A DNA stretch of 64,000 nucleotides from Allium sativum (GCA_030737875.1 CM060915.1:571686577-571750576), one strand, 5' to 3'. Counted from the stretch's first letter, positions 45,480-58,332 are shown. The notes: a model not told the origin generated them from the sequence alone. Program-made: numbers and translations.

Positions 45480-46287
45480 CTTTAAACGGGTTTTTTCTAC
45501 TGCTCCTTCTTCAATTCTCAATTCCTATATCTCAAAATAAAAACAAATCTCACTTCTTCCCAAATTTCAAACTTCATAATTCAAATGGTGAATGCCAAAT
45601 CTCAGCAGCCTATGTTAGAAAATCATTCACCAATGGCCGAAGTCGCTAATTCATTGTAATATGGTCCCATCTCCCTCATAGTTCACCGCTTATTTCAGGT
45701 ATTCATTTATTCAGTTAACCCTAGATTCAATTTAGTTTATTTCTAAACTTTATGTAAAAAAGGACTTGGTCTCAATCTTTTCTAATTTTAATTTAAATTC
45801 TGATGATTTCGATCCGAGTCTGATTTTTAGATCTCATTGTTTATTTCCCATATAATTGCGTATGTATTTGTTAAAGTAATTGAAACAATTCTATGATTTA
45901 CCTTTAATTGAAAATCAAGATATAATAGTTACACAAGTAAAAGATGGGAATCCGTAAAACTTTAAATTTTGAAAATATTGTTGTCAGATAAAAAAAGCTG
46001 CAATGTTGCTAATGTTTATTTGTAGTTAGGTAAAAGTTACCAATCTAAGTTGGAACTAGAAAGTCCAATGATTGCATTAAACTTACATTAAAAAAAGAGA
46101 GGTTTTACAGTCTCATTGGCCTTAAAAATATGACTATAACAGCAATATTAGTCTAGTCCAAAGCTAAATAAAAACAGAAAGAAGAAATGGTTTGTAATGT
46201 GGTTTTAGGATAATTTAAAAATATGGTTAGTGAACTAGATGTACTGCATATGGTTCATTTTCAAAATATGGATAGTAGTAGGTAGAT
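45480..46287 (+). other. Gene-like leader inside the CACTA-like segment
   Basis: A pyrimidine-rich stretch (45500-45570) leads to an ATG at about 45585 with only 25 codons, followed by CAG/GTATTC near 45700, which would suit a splice donor. It may be the first exon of a CACTA gene or a captured host fragment. No protein similarity was recognised. Confidence 0.25.
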
Positions 46288-46705
46288 TGTGACGACCCAA
46301 AGTTCCATAGAGCGAAAGTAAGGATAATCATAGGAGTATAACAAAATTAAAACAATAACAGATCACAGTTACATAGCAGAACATATAAATCATTTGCAGC
46401 GGAAAGGAAATGTCATCACAAGCATTATCACAGAACATCAGAGTACGCAGTATAGGATACACTTAGCAATACAGATGTCTAAAACAGGGACAGAAATAAA
46501 GTCTCAATCTCCCAAAATACATCAATATCCAATGCTGTCTCAAATCTCAAGAAGAAAATAAAAGATAAAAAGAAAATATGTTCCAACATCTTCAGCAGCA
46601 AGCTTGAGTCCAGAAAACATCTCTACCTGAAACCTGTCAATTGGCTGCTCGTGTGGAAAGAGGGCACCCGAGTTTGTAAAGTGAAACAAACTACGAGTCG
46701 GTCAT
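46288..46705 (-). mobile_element. 3' end of a minus-strand LTR
   Basis: Starts TGTGACGACCC, the inverse of GGGTCGTCACA. Its reverse complement matches 49202-49592 up to the GACTGACTCGTAGTTTG block. The match fades inside the conserved hairpin at about 46704, so an inversion or deletion junction lies there. Confidence 0.65.
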
Positions 46706-47160
46706 GTGTTGAATAGAAATTCATTCGTTGAATAGAAATTCATGTGTTGAATGGTATTCGTGTTTTAAATAAATTGCTTTAACAATAAAAATCACATTTT
46801 TATTGTATATATACGAACTATAGAAAACGTTCATGTGTTGAATAGAAATTCATGTGTTGAATGGTAGTCGTGTTTTGAAATAAATTGTTTTGTAATAAAA
46901 ATCATATTTTTATCATCTATATGAACTATATAAAATAGTCGTGTTTTGAAATAAATTGTTTTATAATAAAAATCATATTTTTATCATCTATATGAACTAT
47001 ATAAAATAGTCGTGTTTTGAAATAAATTGTTTTGCAATAAAAATCACATTTTGACTATATACATGAATCGTTAAAAATAGTGAAGTGTCGAAATAAATGT
47101 CGGTTGGATAAAAATATCATTTTTATCAAATGTAGGAAAAGAAAATAGTTTTGAAATCGA
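46706..47160. repeat. Array of TGTTGAATAGAAATTCA and AATAAAAATCATATTTTTAT units
   Basis: Four to five units of about 70 bp with a TCGTGTTTTGAAATAAATTG core and an AT-rich palindrome, the motif class of 2050-2400. Two consecutive units (about 46880-47010) are nearly identical. Confidence 0.8.
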
Positions 47161-47634
47161 AGAATCGATTATATATATATAAATATAATTAAAATATATC
47201 GAATAACGAAGCTGCAGTTCGTGATTTGAAACCATGATTTCAAACGATTAGTGCGGGAGATCCAACCATCGGATTTTCCCAAAACCGAAACCGTTGGGTT
47301 CGCTTTGGAAATATCTTTCCAACGACACCAATTTTGTAAGGATCCAACGGTTGGATTGTCCGGAATGTTTAATTCAAATCTGAAAAAAAACAGCGCTAGA
47401 ATCGATTATATATATATATATATATATAATTAAATTAAATCGAATAACGACGCTGCAATTCGTGTTTTGAAATCGAAACTTCAAACAAGTGTACCGGGAG
47501 ATCCGACCGTCGGATTTTCCCAAAACTGGAACCGTTGGATTCGTTTTGAAAAGATCTTTCTAATGATATAAAATTTGTGAAGATCCAAAGGTTAGATTTT
47601 CAGATATGTATAAATCAAATCTGAAGAAAAACAG
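47161..47634 (+). repeat. Tandem duplication of a U3-like segment, 237-bp period
   Basis: Copies 47161-47397 and 47398-47634 both start AGAATCGATTATATATA and contain GGGAGATCC(A/G)ACC(A/G)TCGG and CC(A/G)TTGG(G/A)TTCG. The inverse of the same segment lies at 650-900. The second copy has an expanded AT run. Confidence 0.85.
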
Positions 47635-49592
47635 TGTCACGACCGCGTTATGGCCCAAAGCGTCGTTTGAATGAATTGGCTATAAATAAATAAATAAAAA
47701 TAGCGATAAATCGTTATAAAATATTATAAACGATATGGAATGGAAATAAACCGAATTTACCCGGTTTATTGAATATTTGATGGTTGAATGTGAAATTTAT
47801 AAACTAACTGGAGGTTAGCTAAGTCAGATGGTTTCCTGGGTTTTGATCTGATGTTGGTTTCGGCCTTCGGGGTTAATATTTGGGAAATCGTTCTCTTACT
47901 AATTTACGGTTAGTGAATAATGAATTGTAATAAGGCGTATGTTGTGTAGCACTTGTTAATTATATACGCGAGTTGCTCAGAAAGACCGGGTTTATCCCAT
48001 TCTGAATACCTGAATTGACGATAAGAAGTCAACGATGAAGACGGTGGTTGAAGACCGGAGATCTTCACCTTGGTTGGATGGTAACTGATGTCCTGATTGG
48101 GAGGCATCCCGAAATATGGATAATGAGTGGTGATCGTCCAGACGTACGTGGAGATCGATGGGTATGCGAGGTATATAGTGCCTCTGGTTTCGTTTAGACC
48201 CAGAACGGACTTGTAAATGGACTGTGTGTCTGACATTGGAATTCATTCTGTGTGATTGATAGCCATCAGTTGCATGGTGTGAATTGCCTGTGTGGCATGC
48301 TAAGATGCTGTGATTAAGGCTTCTATTGAAAAGCAAAGTCATGTGGTTGATGATCAAAGCACCGCCTGTGTGACGAAGCCTTATGGTTGATGATCAAAGC
48401 ACCGCCTATGTGACGTAGCTTTGTGTATAACGTGAATTCGCGAGCCTCACACCCCGGTATGAACTAGAAATGGGAGTGGACCTCAGGGAGGGCATGCGTT
48501 TCCTTCTAGCTAGAGGTGGTGTCGGCGCTTAAACTGGCTGACATTATTATTATTTGCACCTATGTGGTTGTTGCTGTTGCGAGGCGCCTCGGATATATCG
48601 GTGACTATGTGAAGCCGATGGAGCCATTCGTTGGCTCATTGACGCCCCAAAGGGCGGGGAAACGCAGTGCTCAGGCATTTTAATCCACATCAGTGGACCG
48701 GCCCTGTCGCTCCTAGGGTCACTCGAGCTCTGATCCTGAGACACGGGCTAGAGCGTCTCGAAGTCTGTAAGGACTATCTTTTGCCTTGGTTCATGACGGA
48801 AATCCAATTTCCAAATACGTGACTGTGCGGTTTTGATTGTATACCTATATATGGCGACATAGTGGTATGGGGCATTAATGCCATCTATGATTGATACTTA
48901 TGATTTGAAATTGTTTTTGAAATATATAAAAACTAGTAATAATATCAAATTCTTTTGTTTTATTCGTATCAAGCATATTTTGGCCATTATAAGGTAAAAA
49001 CTCTATCCTCCGGTTTGCGTTGCATTGTGTGATGGGAACTGAGTCTTATAATGGCTTCATTTTTATAAAAAGCATTGCGATGTTTAAAAGAATTACTTTT
49101 TTTAAAGCACTGGCAATCCAATGGAGTAAACCCGTTCCGCGAAAGTGGTGTGGTCTTGTGATTAGCCATATTTTAAAATGTGTTAAGTTGATTTCTCATA
49201 CCAGTCCCATGACTGACTCGTAGTTTGTTTCACTTGCAAACTCGGGTGCCCCTTTTTCTACATGGGCAGCCTTGTATTCAGGTTTTAGCAGGCTCTTTCC
49301 GGATAGCTGGAGCTGAAGATGGATTCTATAATTTATCTCTTTTTATGCTGTCCAGCTCCTATTGTACATATTATGTTTGTTTTCCGCTGCAGACATTTAT
49401 GTATAGCTGAACTGTATTTGTACTAAGTATGATCCTGTATACTGTGTAACTCTGATGATTACGTTTATCCAGTGTATTATTTGTACGTTATCTGGTGTAT
49501 TTATTTAATTTCTTCTCTGCTATTATTTGTTTATGTGTTATATTCCAAAGATTACCCTTGCCACCGTCAGTACGGGGTTTGGGGTCGTTACA
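47635..49592 (+). mobile_element. LTR back part, ending GGGGTCGTTACA
   Basis: Contains AGAAAGACCGGGTTTATCC at 47979, CCCAGAACGGACTTGTAAATGG at 48199, CCTCACACCCCGG, hairpin CAGTCCCATGACTG at 49202-49215, GGTGCCCC..GGGCAGCC at 49247-49271, and the LTR end at 49592. It starts TGTCACGACC, but the flanking five bases (AACAG and AAGCA) do not match, so it is not a clean solo LTR; 46706-47634 may be its rearranged front part. Frames at 47910-48357 (minus) are not genes. Confidence 0.6.
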
Positions 49593-51640
49593 AAGCATAT
49601 CTCCCCTAGATGCATGCTCAAGCTTGATATTAAGAAAGCTTTTGATACTGTCTCCTGAGATTCTATTTTAGCTATCATGTCAAAAATGAATGTTCCTCAT
49701 CCATTTCTTGCCTGGATTTACACCTGCATCTCAACTCTAAATTTTCTATTTCAAGACATGGTGGTCTTCATGATTACTTCAATGGAAAAAGAGGAGTAAG
49801 GCAAGGGGATCCCATCTCTTCTCATCCTTTTATCATAGTCATGGAGCTACTCGACACTCTTCTTGTTGATAAAGTGAAGATGAAAAAGTTAGAGTTCACC
49901 CTCGATGTAAAAATCCTCTTATAACTCATTTATTATTTTCAGATGATTTGGTCATTTTCACAAAGCCTACACTTAGTAATATTCAGTGCATTCTCTCTAT
50001 ATTGCAAACATTTTATGATATAACTGGTCTGCAAATTAATATGAGTAAATTACATATTAAAATTGTTGGTTTACCATTCCATCAAAAGAATGAGATTATT
50101 AGGCAATTTGGCTTAAAGGAACTCCCATCCGACTCTATGTATTTAGGCCTTCCTCTCTTCAGTTCTAGAGTGTCCAAGGTTAAATGTATGCCCCTATACG
50201 AAAGAATTATATATAAGATGAAACAATGGCCATCTTGCAAGCTCTCGCAGGCGGGAAGATTGACCATCATTCAATCTATAATATCCTCCATGACCAGTTA
50301 TTACTCAAGGCACTACATTCTTCCTGTCAATTTAGTTAATATGGTTATAAGTGCGATGAATAAGTTTTTACGGCATGGTGATCCTTTTGCCAAGAAACTG
50401 ATACCTATTGCCTTTAGTAAATTGTATGATGGTAAAAAAAGTGGAGGTTTAGGCATCACTAATCTGTTGCATTAGAATAAAGCAGCTATCTCAGTTTATA
50501 TCAATAGAATTTTTTTGGACGAATCATGCCTTTGGTCTAAGTTTGTGAAGAATAACCTGATTGGTAAAAAGGATTTTTGGTTGATGAATGTTCCCCAAAG
50601 CTGTAGTTGGAGTTGGAGGAATATACTCAAGCTCATAAGTACCTTTCTGCCTTTTATACAATGCAATGCTAGTATAATCAAGGTTCTTTCTTTTTGGCAT
50701 TCTCCCTGGGTAGGTACGAGATTAATTCTGAGTAACATTGTTTATTATAATACAAGAAGTAGTGTAATATCCGAAGAAGCTCTTGTAGATGATCTTATTC
50801 ATGATGGTATGCTGATTCTGCCATATAGTAACTCTGTTTTATTATGGAATCTTTGGATTGATATTCAGAGCAATTTCAGAATTAACTGTGAGTTTTACAT
50901 GTCGTGGAAGGGGAAAAAGCATACAATTGGTCATGTCTATGACATCCTTCAAGGTGAGAAACCTTTTTTTCCACGGCATGCTCGTGTTTGGAATATGAAA
51001 TCTTCAGCGTAGGTTAATCTCTTACTATGGAAGGTCATGTCCAATGCTTTAAACAAAAAAGAGAAATTATTTTCTATGGGTGTAATCTCTGAAGACAAAT
51101 GTACTTTTTGTAGAGTGGAGGTGGAAAATAATACACATTTATTTTTTGAGTGTTCTTATATCTTCTTGATTTGGAGCAGAATATTGGCTGCTGGTAGTTT
51201 TTACAGACCATCGAGGCATAGAAGAACTGAATGGTTTAATGTGTTAAAAGCAACAAGAAAAGGTTTGCTACTGTCAAATTTTTTAAAGTTGTTTCTATAT
51301 GAAATTTTGGCAGAAAGGAACAAGAGGATATTCAGTGTTGTTTCGTTGAATTCAAACGAGATGTTTGCAGCAATTCATCGAAGAATATTACATTGTTTGA
51401 AGAATAGCTGATGCTTTCGAGACCCTTTGAGTGATGTTGCTCATAGTGTAGATTTGATTGTTTGTTGATTTGTAGTTATCTGTTTGTTTTTCTTGTCGTA
51501 GTTATGAGTTTTTTCTGAGTTCGAGTGATTACATGTGATTGTTTTTTTCTCATAGCTGTAGAAAGTTGTATAGTGCTGAACACATGTAATTGTTTAAATT
51601 GTGAATATAGTATAAATTGCCTTTCAAAATAAGCAATATA
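49593..51640 (+). pseudogene. L1-type LINE ORF2, 5'-truncated and broken
   Basis: The first bases already encode SPRCMLKLDIKKAFDTVS, the RT motif with the first catalytic Asp; TGA replaces Trp just after it. RT motif RGVRQGDPIS lies near 49790 after a frameshift, and FSDDLVIFTK (usually ADD) near 49939. From 49948 one frame runs to 51411 with stops at 50473 and 51010. It covers the plant L1 thumb and linker (YLGLPLFSSRVSK, SQAGRLTIIQSI, KSGGLGITNL) and a C-terminal zf-RVT motif CTFC..H..C at about 51100-51150. LINE ORF2 nicks DNA and copies its RNA there; the endonuclease part is absent. The 3' UTR runs to about 51640, ending in A-rich sequence. Confidence 0.88.
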
Positions 51641-52185
51641 TTAAAAATGAGAATAATAAGAAATATAAATAACTTGTCAATGTTACACAAACTTCAATTT
51701 CAAAAGTTTCCAAAGATTTCAAAAATTAGAATTGATATGATAATATTAAAAAAGTTGTAGAAATTTGAAAAACGAAAATTTATCTTGATTGTCATAAACT
51801 AAAAAAATTCATAAAAATAAAATTAAATAATAACTTTCTTACCATTAAAATAAATTATAACCTTGATTTTTGAAAAGATCAAAATCAATTTGAAGTTCAA
51901 AACTTTAAAAATTCAAATATCCAAAATTTCATTGAAATTCAAATTGTTCAAAATAATCAAAATGTTTTGGAATAATTTTCGAGTAATATATTTGGTAATA
52001 ATTGATTGATGTGAATTATATTCAAATTTCATTGACTTACGTTGAAAAGGTTAAATAACAAAACCACTAATTTGATTATAGATCCGCGTGATTTTAATCT
52101 GAATCGTTGGATTTTCAATGATCCGAATATTGACTTATTTTGAGCTCCCATCGGATGTACACAAGCGCAGTTCTCATTCTTCTAG
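51641..52185. other. AT-rich intergenic DNA, left flank of solo LTR E
   Basis: No gene. It was continuous with 58333 onward before the insertion of solo LTR E. The last 30 bases (AGCGCAGTTCTCATTCTTCTAG) resemble an inverted CACTA terminus, but see the rejected list. Confidence 0.5.
52181..52185. repeat. Target site duplication of solo LTR E, left copy
   Basis: TCTAG precedes TGTAACGACCCG and recurs at 58328-58332. Confidence 0.9.
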
Positions 52186-53232
52186 TGTAACGACCCGTAT
52201 TTTTGGCAGCCAAATATTTAATTTAATTTATTTGTTTTAAATATTTTATTTGGAAAATTATGGAATTTAATATTTAATTCATTATTTAAACGAAGTTTGA
52301 ACGCTATATTTTATATATAACATAAATCAAGCTCGAAATGGCGCTGTAGTTCGTAATATGGAGTTTTGAACTTCAACTGAATATACATGATCCGATATAA
52401 GTCGGATTTCTGCGAAACAAGAAACGTTGGGACCGTGTTGATGATAATTTTCATATGGAAGAGAAAAATTCAGATTCTGTGTTATAAATTGTTAGTTATG
52501 GCCATATCAAATTTTGAAATAGTCGCTATGGATAATCGTTAATTAATTTTTGGCCTTTAAAATAACCTTTTTGCAAACAGACCCCTTTTCGATGAAATTA
52601 GTTTCATTTGAACCGTATCGTTAAACTATTGTAAGAAAATCAAATTGTGGGGTAAATCGGTGTCGTATCTAACCACGGCAGCCGTAAATGCCCGTTCATT
52701 TTATATAGCGCGTAATTAAATTAATTCAATTCAATAAAGAGATATTTGAGTGTAACTTGATCGGACGATCGAATTAAGCCACGGAACCAATTCCGTTGAG
52801 TTCGTATCATCGATTAGAGTCAGGATAGGTATATAATTTGTTATTTTTAAAGACCGGCTAATTTGGTGTCCAGAATGGCATTTCGGTGCGTAAAAAAAAA
52901 TAGCGTACCGGGAAACAGTATCAGAAAGCGACGAAACTGGTGCCATTGGGTTCGTATTAATTAATTATTGTAGGATTTCAAAGTTTCAAGTAGATTGGAT
53001 TTATCTAGTGATCGTGGAAAATTTAAATGCGTGCTTTTCGCTGGTTTTATAAAGGATTTTTTTTTTCAAACGATGTCGGAATTCGACGAAACTTGTCCCA
53101 TTAAATCTGAAATATATTTTTTATGCTAAAATTAGTTTTTTTTATCGGTAAACAGAAGTCGTTTGTGGGGGTTTGTGCTTGTTACTTCGCGTTGAAGTTT
53201 CGTAAACTAATATTTTATTAAATCAGTCACAC

Positions 53233-53240
53233 TATATATA
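53233..53240 (+). promoter_or_regulatory. TATA box of solo LTR E
   Basis: TATATATA lies 1048 bp into the LTR, almost exactly the distance seen in the A 3' LTR (1050). A GC-richer, transcript-like segment follows. Confidence 0.5.
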
Positions 53241-54501
53241 CCGTCCATAACAGTCCAACCGCAACCAAATGACCAGCCGCCAAAGACCATCATGAACGAC
53301 TCATATCGTTCGAATTTCTTTCTCAAATTTCTCGAGATCTATGAATCAATACATGAATCATACGATTGCAAAAAGATAGTACTCGATGAGAGCTATCATC
53401 TGGTCGGCCATGATTGGAGTTGGTGGCGTAGGCTGAACGGAATCTGATCAGAAATGGCGGTCGTTTCAGAGTCAACTGCAGGCGAAAGGAAAAGAGGCGC
53501 TGGTCATGGCTTGGCGCAGTTGTCGATGAGGGTCAGGCGCTTCATTGGGTAGACTCAAATGATGTTCCGGTGGACTGTGGAGCACCGGCGATGGAGAAAA
53601 GACAGCGTAGTTTCTGGAAGACGAAAGAAACCATTTGCTGTATCAACTAACGGTAGAAGATAGAAAGAGTAATTGTCGGCCTCAATTTTCTGATCAAAAC
53701 GTAAACCACTGCTTAACATTTAATTACGAAAATTATTACTTAATTAGTAATTTAATTGAAGTGTTAACTGACCAGGTGCGTTGGGATTTGGGAAAAATGG
53801 CACCGTTAGTCTGAAACAAAGGAAGGCTTCAAGTTAAATAATCAACATATAAGTTTACAATACAGGAGGATCGGCCCCTTTTAACTGATATAAACCATTG
53901 ATTATAATATTTTAATTAACTTTAATTATAGCCTAGTTAGTAAATTAATTAAATTCTAATATAAATATTGGACAGGAGATGAGGCATTCATGATCAAAAG
54001 GGAAAGCATTTCCCTGGTTCATATCGGTGCAGCTGGTAACGAAGTGAGCAGGAAGTATAATCGGCCGATGTTTTTCAATGTAGTTAAGTCTAATTTTACA
54101 TTTAATTAGCGAGTATTAGTTTTAATTAGGGAAATTAATTTTTATTTATTAATAATTAAAACGTAAATTGTTGCAGGTGGTTAAAATGACAAGAGACCAA
54201 GGGGCAACAATAAAATGGAACCTGTTTTGTAATTTTGAAGTGATCAACCAATATTATTAATCATGTAATTAGTTTAATATTAATTAGTTAATTTAGGGAT
54301 TAACGATTAACTTTAAATACTAATAGCTCACCCATATATCATCAGAATTGGACAAAGCTGGTACCGTTGGAACCACAGTGATGAGCACTACCTTATGGAA
54401 CAGAAATGTACGCGTTTAGAGTCAACTGGGATTTTTAATTAAATTAAACACTCGTTTAATTTAATTAAAACCAACCGTTTAAACAACGGTATCAACTCAA
54501 G

Positions 54502-54507
54502 GTGAGT
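54502..54507 (+). promoter_or_regulatory. CAAG/GTGAGT donor-like site in solo LTR E
   Basis: CTCAAGGTGAGTAAAACTCAC combines a consensus plant 5' splice site with the GTGAG/CTCAC stem seen in element A. Confidence 0.45.
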
Positions 54508-57500
54508 AAAACTCACTCAGTTTTTCCCATTTATAATTTATATAAATTGGGTTTTTATTTTGTGTGTTCTATTTGCCAATGGTTGACTGTCTGCTAGTTA
54601 TATATTTATCTGTTGATTTAATTGATGAAATTAAACCGTTGTTTAATTTCAGTGAAATTCCAAATTGTTATTTTTAACGATTGGTTCCAGTAAAGGTAAC
54701 TCACCTTGGTTGGTCACGTTTATAAAAGTAACGTGTTTAAATTGTTTGAATTGCTTGTGAATTGATTGCTGTTAATGGTCGTTATTTATTGTTATCAGTT
54801 AAATGAAACTGAATGACCTGATTTGAGATAACTATTGTGATTTCAGGGAAGAACAGGTTGGAGGGACCCAACCGGATCCCCCAAATGTATTATTTATTTA
54901 TTTATTTTCATATTATCATATATGAACTGTCCTGATTGGGTGATGGATTAGATTATTGATTATTGACTAGGAATTCAACCTGTGTTTTGTTTAAACCAAT
55001 GGGCAATATTGGTTGAGTAATTGGCAGCGTATGGCCTATAAAATCAATCGCTTTTGTTTATATTGGTTTACCGTCAGGTGAACTGATAGAACGGAAGTTA
55101 TAAAATTTAATTTATAACTGGAGATAGATTTTGAAATATATTATTTAGAATAAAGGTTTGTTTAAAAAGAAATAAATATCTATTACTTATCATTTAAGTT
55201 ATAATTATTCATTAATTGTTTTTATAAAGTAAAATCTGATGTTAATCAGATTTGTGAACAAGTGAATAGAAATTAACCTTAACGGTTCAAATTTGGATAA
55301 TTGTTTTGTTAAGAAACAATTAAAAGGAAATTGTTTAAATTAATTATATTATTAATTAATTTAAAGTGAGAATTAATGGGACTCGGTTAACTAGATAACC
55401 GTGTTTTGAGTTAATTAAATTGACCGTTCTTAATTGAGATTGATTATTAAATTAGTGTGTTTGAATAAAATAGTTTAATGAATATTGTTTTAATTTTAAT
55501 AAAGTTTTAAAATGGGAATTTACTATTTATTTTAGTAAATAAAGGAATTAACTATCTTTACAATAGTAAATGGTTCAGATAAAGTATTATTCTGATTAAT
55601 AGTATTTTGGGTAGTTACTTTTTAACTGAATTCATTTAAAAAGTAATCAAATTTGAGAAATGAAAATCCAATTGACTGGTGAAAGGGGTTTATATACAGG
55701 TTTTATATTTAAAACCCGAACTTTTATAACGAAGTTATAAAGGAATTTAAGTAAATACAATCACTTAATTTAGGTGGACTTAACATTTGAATTAAGACAA
55801 AGGAAATTAAGATAAAAGGTTTATTAACTAGGGTTATGTAAATGAGGTTTAAAGTGTTAAAGCATTAATTTTACATTAACGATACTTGAAAACGAGATCA
55901 AGTAGAAAGGGGAAAATTTAAATAAGATTTCCAAAGTGGAAATGGTCGAATAGATTTGAAAGAAGATTGGTAAAAGTGAATTTGGGTAAAGAACTGGGGC
56001 GTAGGATTGTATATAATGGAAATTGTTTTGAGACTAGAATAAGATATTGGGTTGATTACAACTTATATTTATTTGAGGATAAAATGTTGTTGATCAAGGT
56101 CTGGGAGCTAATTAAAATACCCCAACTTGAACAACATCAGGATTATCTGAAGATGATATTAGTTGGTAATCGTAAAAGAGGTTAGTGATAATTTATTATT
56201 TCCATTAGTGAAATAATAATGCAACGATTGGTGTAAATTGGGAGGACATATAACGAGAAATCCGAAGTAAAGGAAATTGGTAAGAAGGAAATTATATACA
56301 TGAGAATTCCAAAGTAGAAAAGGAAAGAGAAAGGGGAAATGTGGAAAGATGACGATATTTTTGGATTAGGAAGGGAATGTAAAGTTAGTTTTATTATGTA
56401 CTAATAAATATTAGTTATTGTTCGATAATGGGATAAAGGATATTTAGTAATGTTGTTTTACGAATTATAAGTTGAGTGGATTTTCCAAGTTTAAATAATA
56501 AAGAATAATGTAACAAAGTTTTGAAAGGAGAATTAAGTGGAAATTTAATATGATTATAAGTTATTTCACTAAGTATCAATATGAAATAGTTTTTGAGAAC
56601 ATTAGTATATTAAGTAAGAATTCAAATATCGTATTTTTTAAATATTAAAAGAGTTAAAAGTTTTAATTAAACAGAAGTGAATCAGTTTGTTTTAATTAAA
56701 AGGCCAAGTGATGCTGAATACTGAACCAGCAAACTCATTGGATTGTTGTGATTGAATCACTGTATATTTTAATAGTTAAATCACCGACTATCAAATCTGG
56801 CCAATACGATTGTTGGTATGGAAAGACCGGGATCGAATTTATATTCGAAAACCATTCCGACCAACAAATACGTGAAGATATCAGAAGATGATCGAGATAG
56901 AGCATTGAAGACCGTGGATTTTCATAAACGGAAGAACCACTAATATTCTATGCCTGACAAGCAGAGATAAGTTGTGATTCTGTCGTGGTTGGAATCTACG
57001 GGTTGCAAGGACTTCTCGCTACTGATCCATGGGGTGATTCCTATATGGGATGCGGTAGGAGAGTACCTTCGATTCATTCTATTCCTGGAAGACTTGTATA
57101 GACGGAGTCTGACAGAGTATTTCCAAAGGATCACGTACATTGGTTTTCTTCAAACGTGCTATAGTTGGCGGAGAATTGCCGTTCTCTTAACTTCCAACTA
57201 GAGTATTTTTGTGGACGTTAATTAGTGATATCTGGCGGATCTGACGATGTGGCATTCAAAGTGAATGATGACCAGATGTTCAAAAGTTAATCTAAACCTC
57301 AAGCCTCACCAACCGGGAAATGACAAAAATCGGGTAGGCAGCATGGCTATGTGGGTCGCTCCCATTAGGATGTATAATCACCTATCTAGAGAAATTTCAT
57401 TTGCTTCTTTAATCTATTTCGATGCTGTCCCTTTTCGGGAAACGGTGGGTCGCACCCAACCGTTGGTGATATACATTCGATACACTCAAGCGAAATGAGT

Positions 57501-57880
57501 GGTCGGTCATGTGTGGGCCGGGTTGCAAGACGTTCTTGTTGAACCCAGTGTATTCGCCTCTAAAGATACACTATCGGCAGATGGTCCCATACATTGTCAT
57601 AGTCGGAATCCAATCTCCAATAAGCGCCCGCAATTTTGATTGTATACTATATATGTGGAGCGTGAGATGCAAGCAATCCTCTAGATTGATATCTACTTGT
57701 ATTTAGACATTATTATAATATCAGAAAAGATATTGATTTCAAAAATGTTTTGGGTTATCGTAAGTTAAAAACCATCCGTATTTATGTGTGGATTTGGTCT
57801 TACGATTATCCTTTCGAAAGGATTTTAACTTAAAAATCAAGTTGCGTGATACCCTTAATACTGTGCGAGTTTTTCTCACT

Positions 57881-57892
57881 CTGGTTCACCAG
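57881..57892 (+). other. Hairpin at the conserved LTR position in E
   Basis: CTGGTTCACCAG pairs CTGG with CCAG around TTCA, immediately before ACTGACCC. The bases differ from CAGTCCCATGACTG, but a stem of similar size is kept. Confidence 0.45.
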
Positions 57893-58327
57893 ACTGACCC
57901 GGTGTTTTGTAAATGCTCGGGTTAGCCCGGGGTGTACAGGTTCAGGTTATCAAATGCTGTGAAGTCCAGAGACGAGTTGGAGATGTTCAGACGTATGATA
58001 TTATGTAGCTACAATTCCGTTGTGTGTTGTATACGGGAACAGGTTATTATAACTGTCCCATTGTGTGATGTACTCTGATACTGTAAGTATTTTTAAAGCT
58101 CTCTATAAAGATTTATTTCTGTAGTATATTTTGTTCCGCTGCGATGTGAGACTCTGTGTTGTGTTGTTTCTTCTTCTTCTATTATTCTAATATTTCTTTC
58201 TTTCTTATCCCACCGTCTAAATTCTTTCTAATAACCTTTCAGTGTTTTCGGTGTTTGGAAGGTCGGCATGAGTTACGGTAAAGGTATTTATGTCGATTTT
58301 CGGGGCCGAAATCCTTGGGTCGTTACA

Positions 58328-58332
58328 TCTAG
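58328..58332. repeat. Target site duplication of solo LTR E, right copy
   Basis: TCTAG directly after the terminal CA, matching 52181-52185. Confidence 0.9.

Larger units (their letters stand above)
52186..58327 (+). mobile_element. Solo LTR E, 6142 bp, related to the LTR of element A
   Basis: Begins TGTAACGACCCG, ends GGGTCGTTACA and is flanked by a perfect TCTAG duplication with no internal region. U3 holds the shared GCTCGAAATGGCGC segment and four diverged repeats with CGACGAAACT-like cores (about 52591-53105). A TATA box, a GC-richer leader (53270-53640), GTGAGT at 54502 and a block shared with A (57238-57600 against 9300-9640) follow. It lacks the TCGAATATTAG arrays of A, although its length is almost the same. 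It arose by recombination between the LTRs of a full element. Frames at 55967-56185 and 56974-57706 are not genes. Confidence 0.92.

Noticed and set aside
47635..49592. Clean solo LTR
   Set aside because: TG and CA ends exist but the flanking pentamers AACAG and AAGCA differ, and the length is short for the family.
52160..52187. Right terminus of a CACTA element (AGCGCAGTTCTCATTCTTCTAGTG) pairing with 45196
   Set aside because: The final TG belongs to solo LTR E. The pre-insertion sequence, read from the TCTAG duplication, continues with GAACC, so the terminus would read TAGGA and not TAGTG. The 3-bp flanks (AAA and TAA) do not match either.
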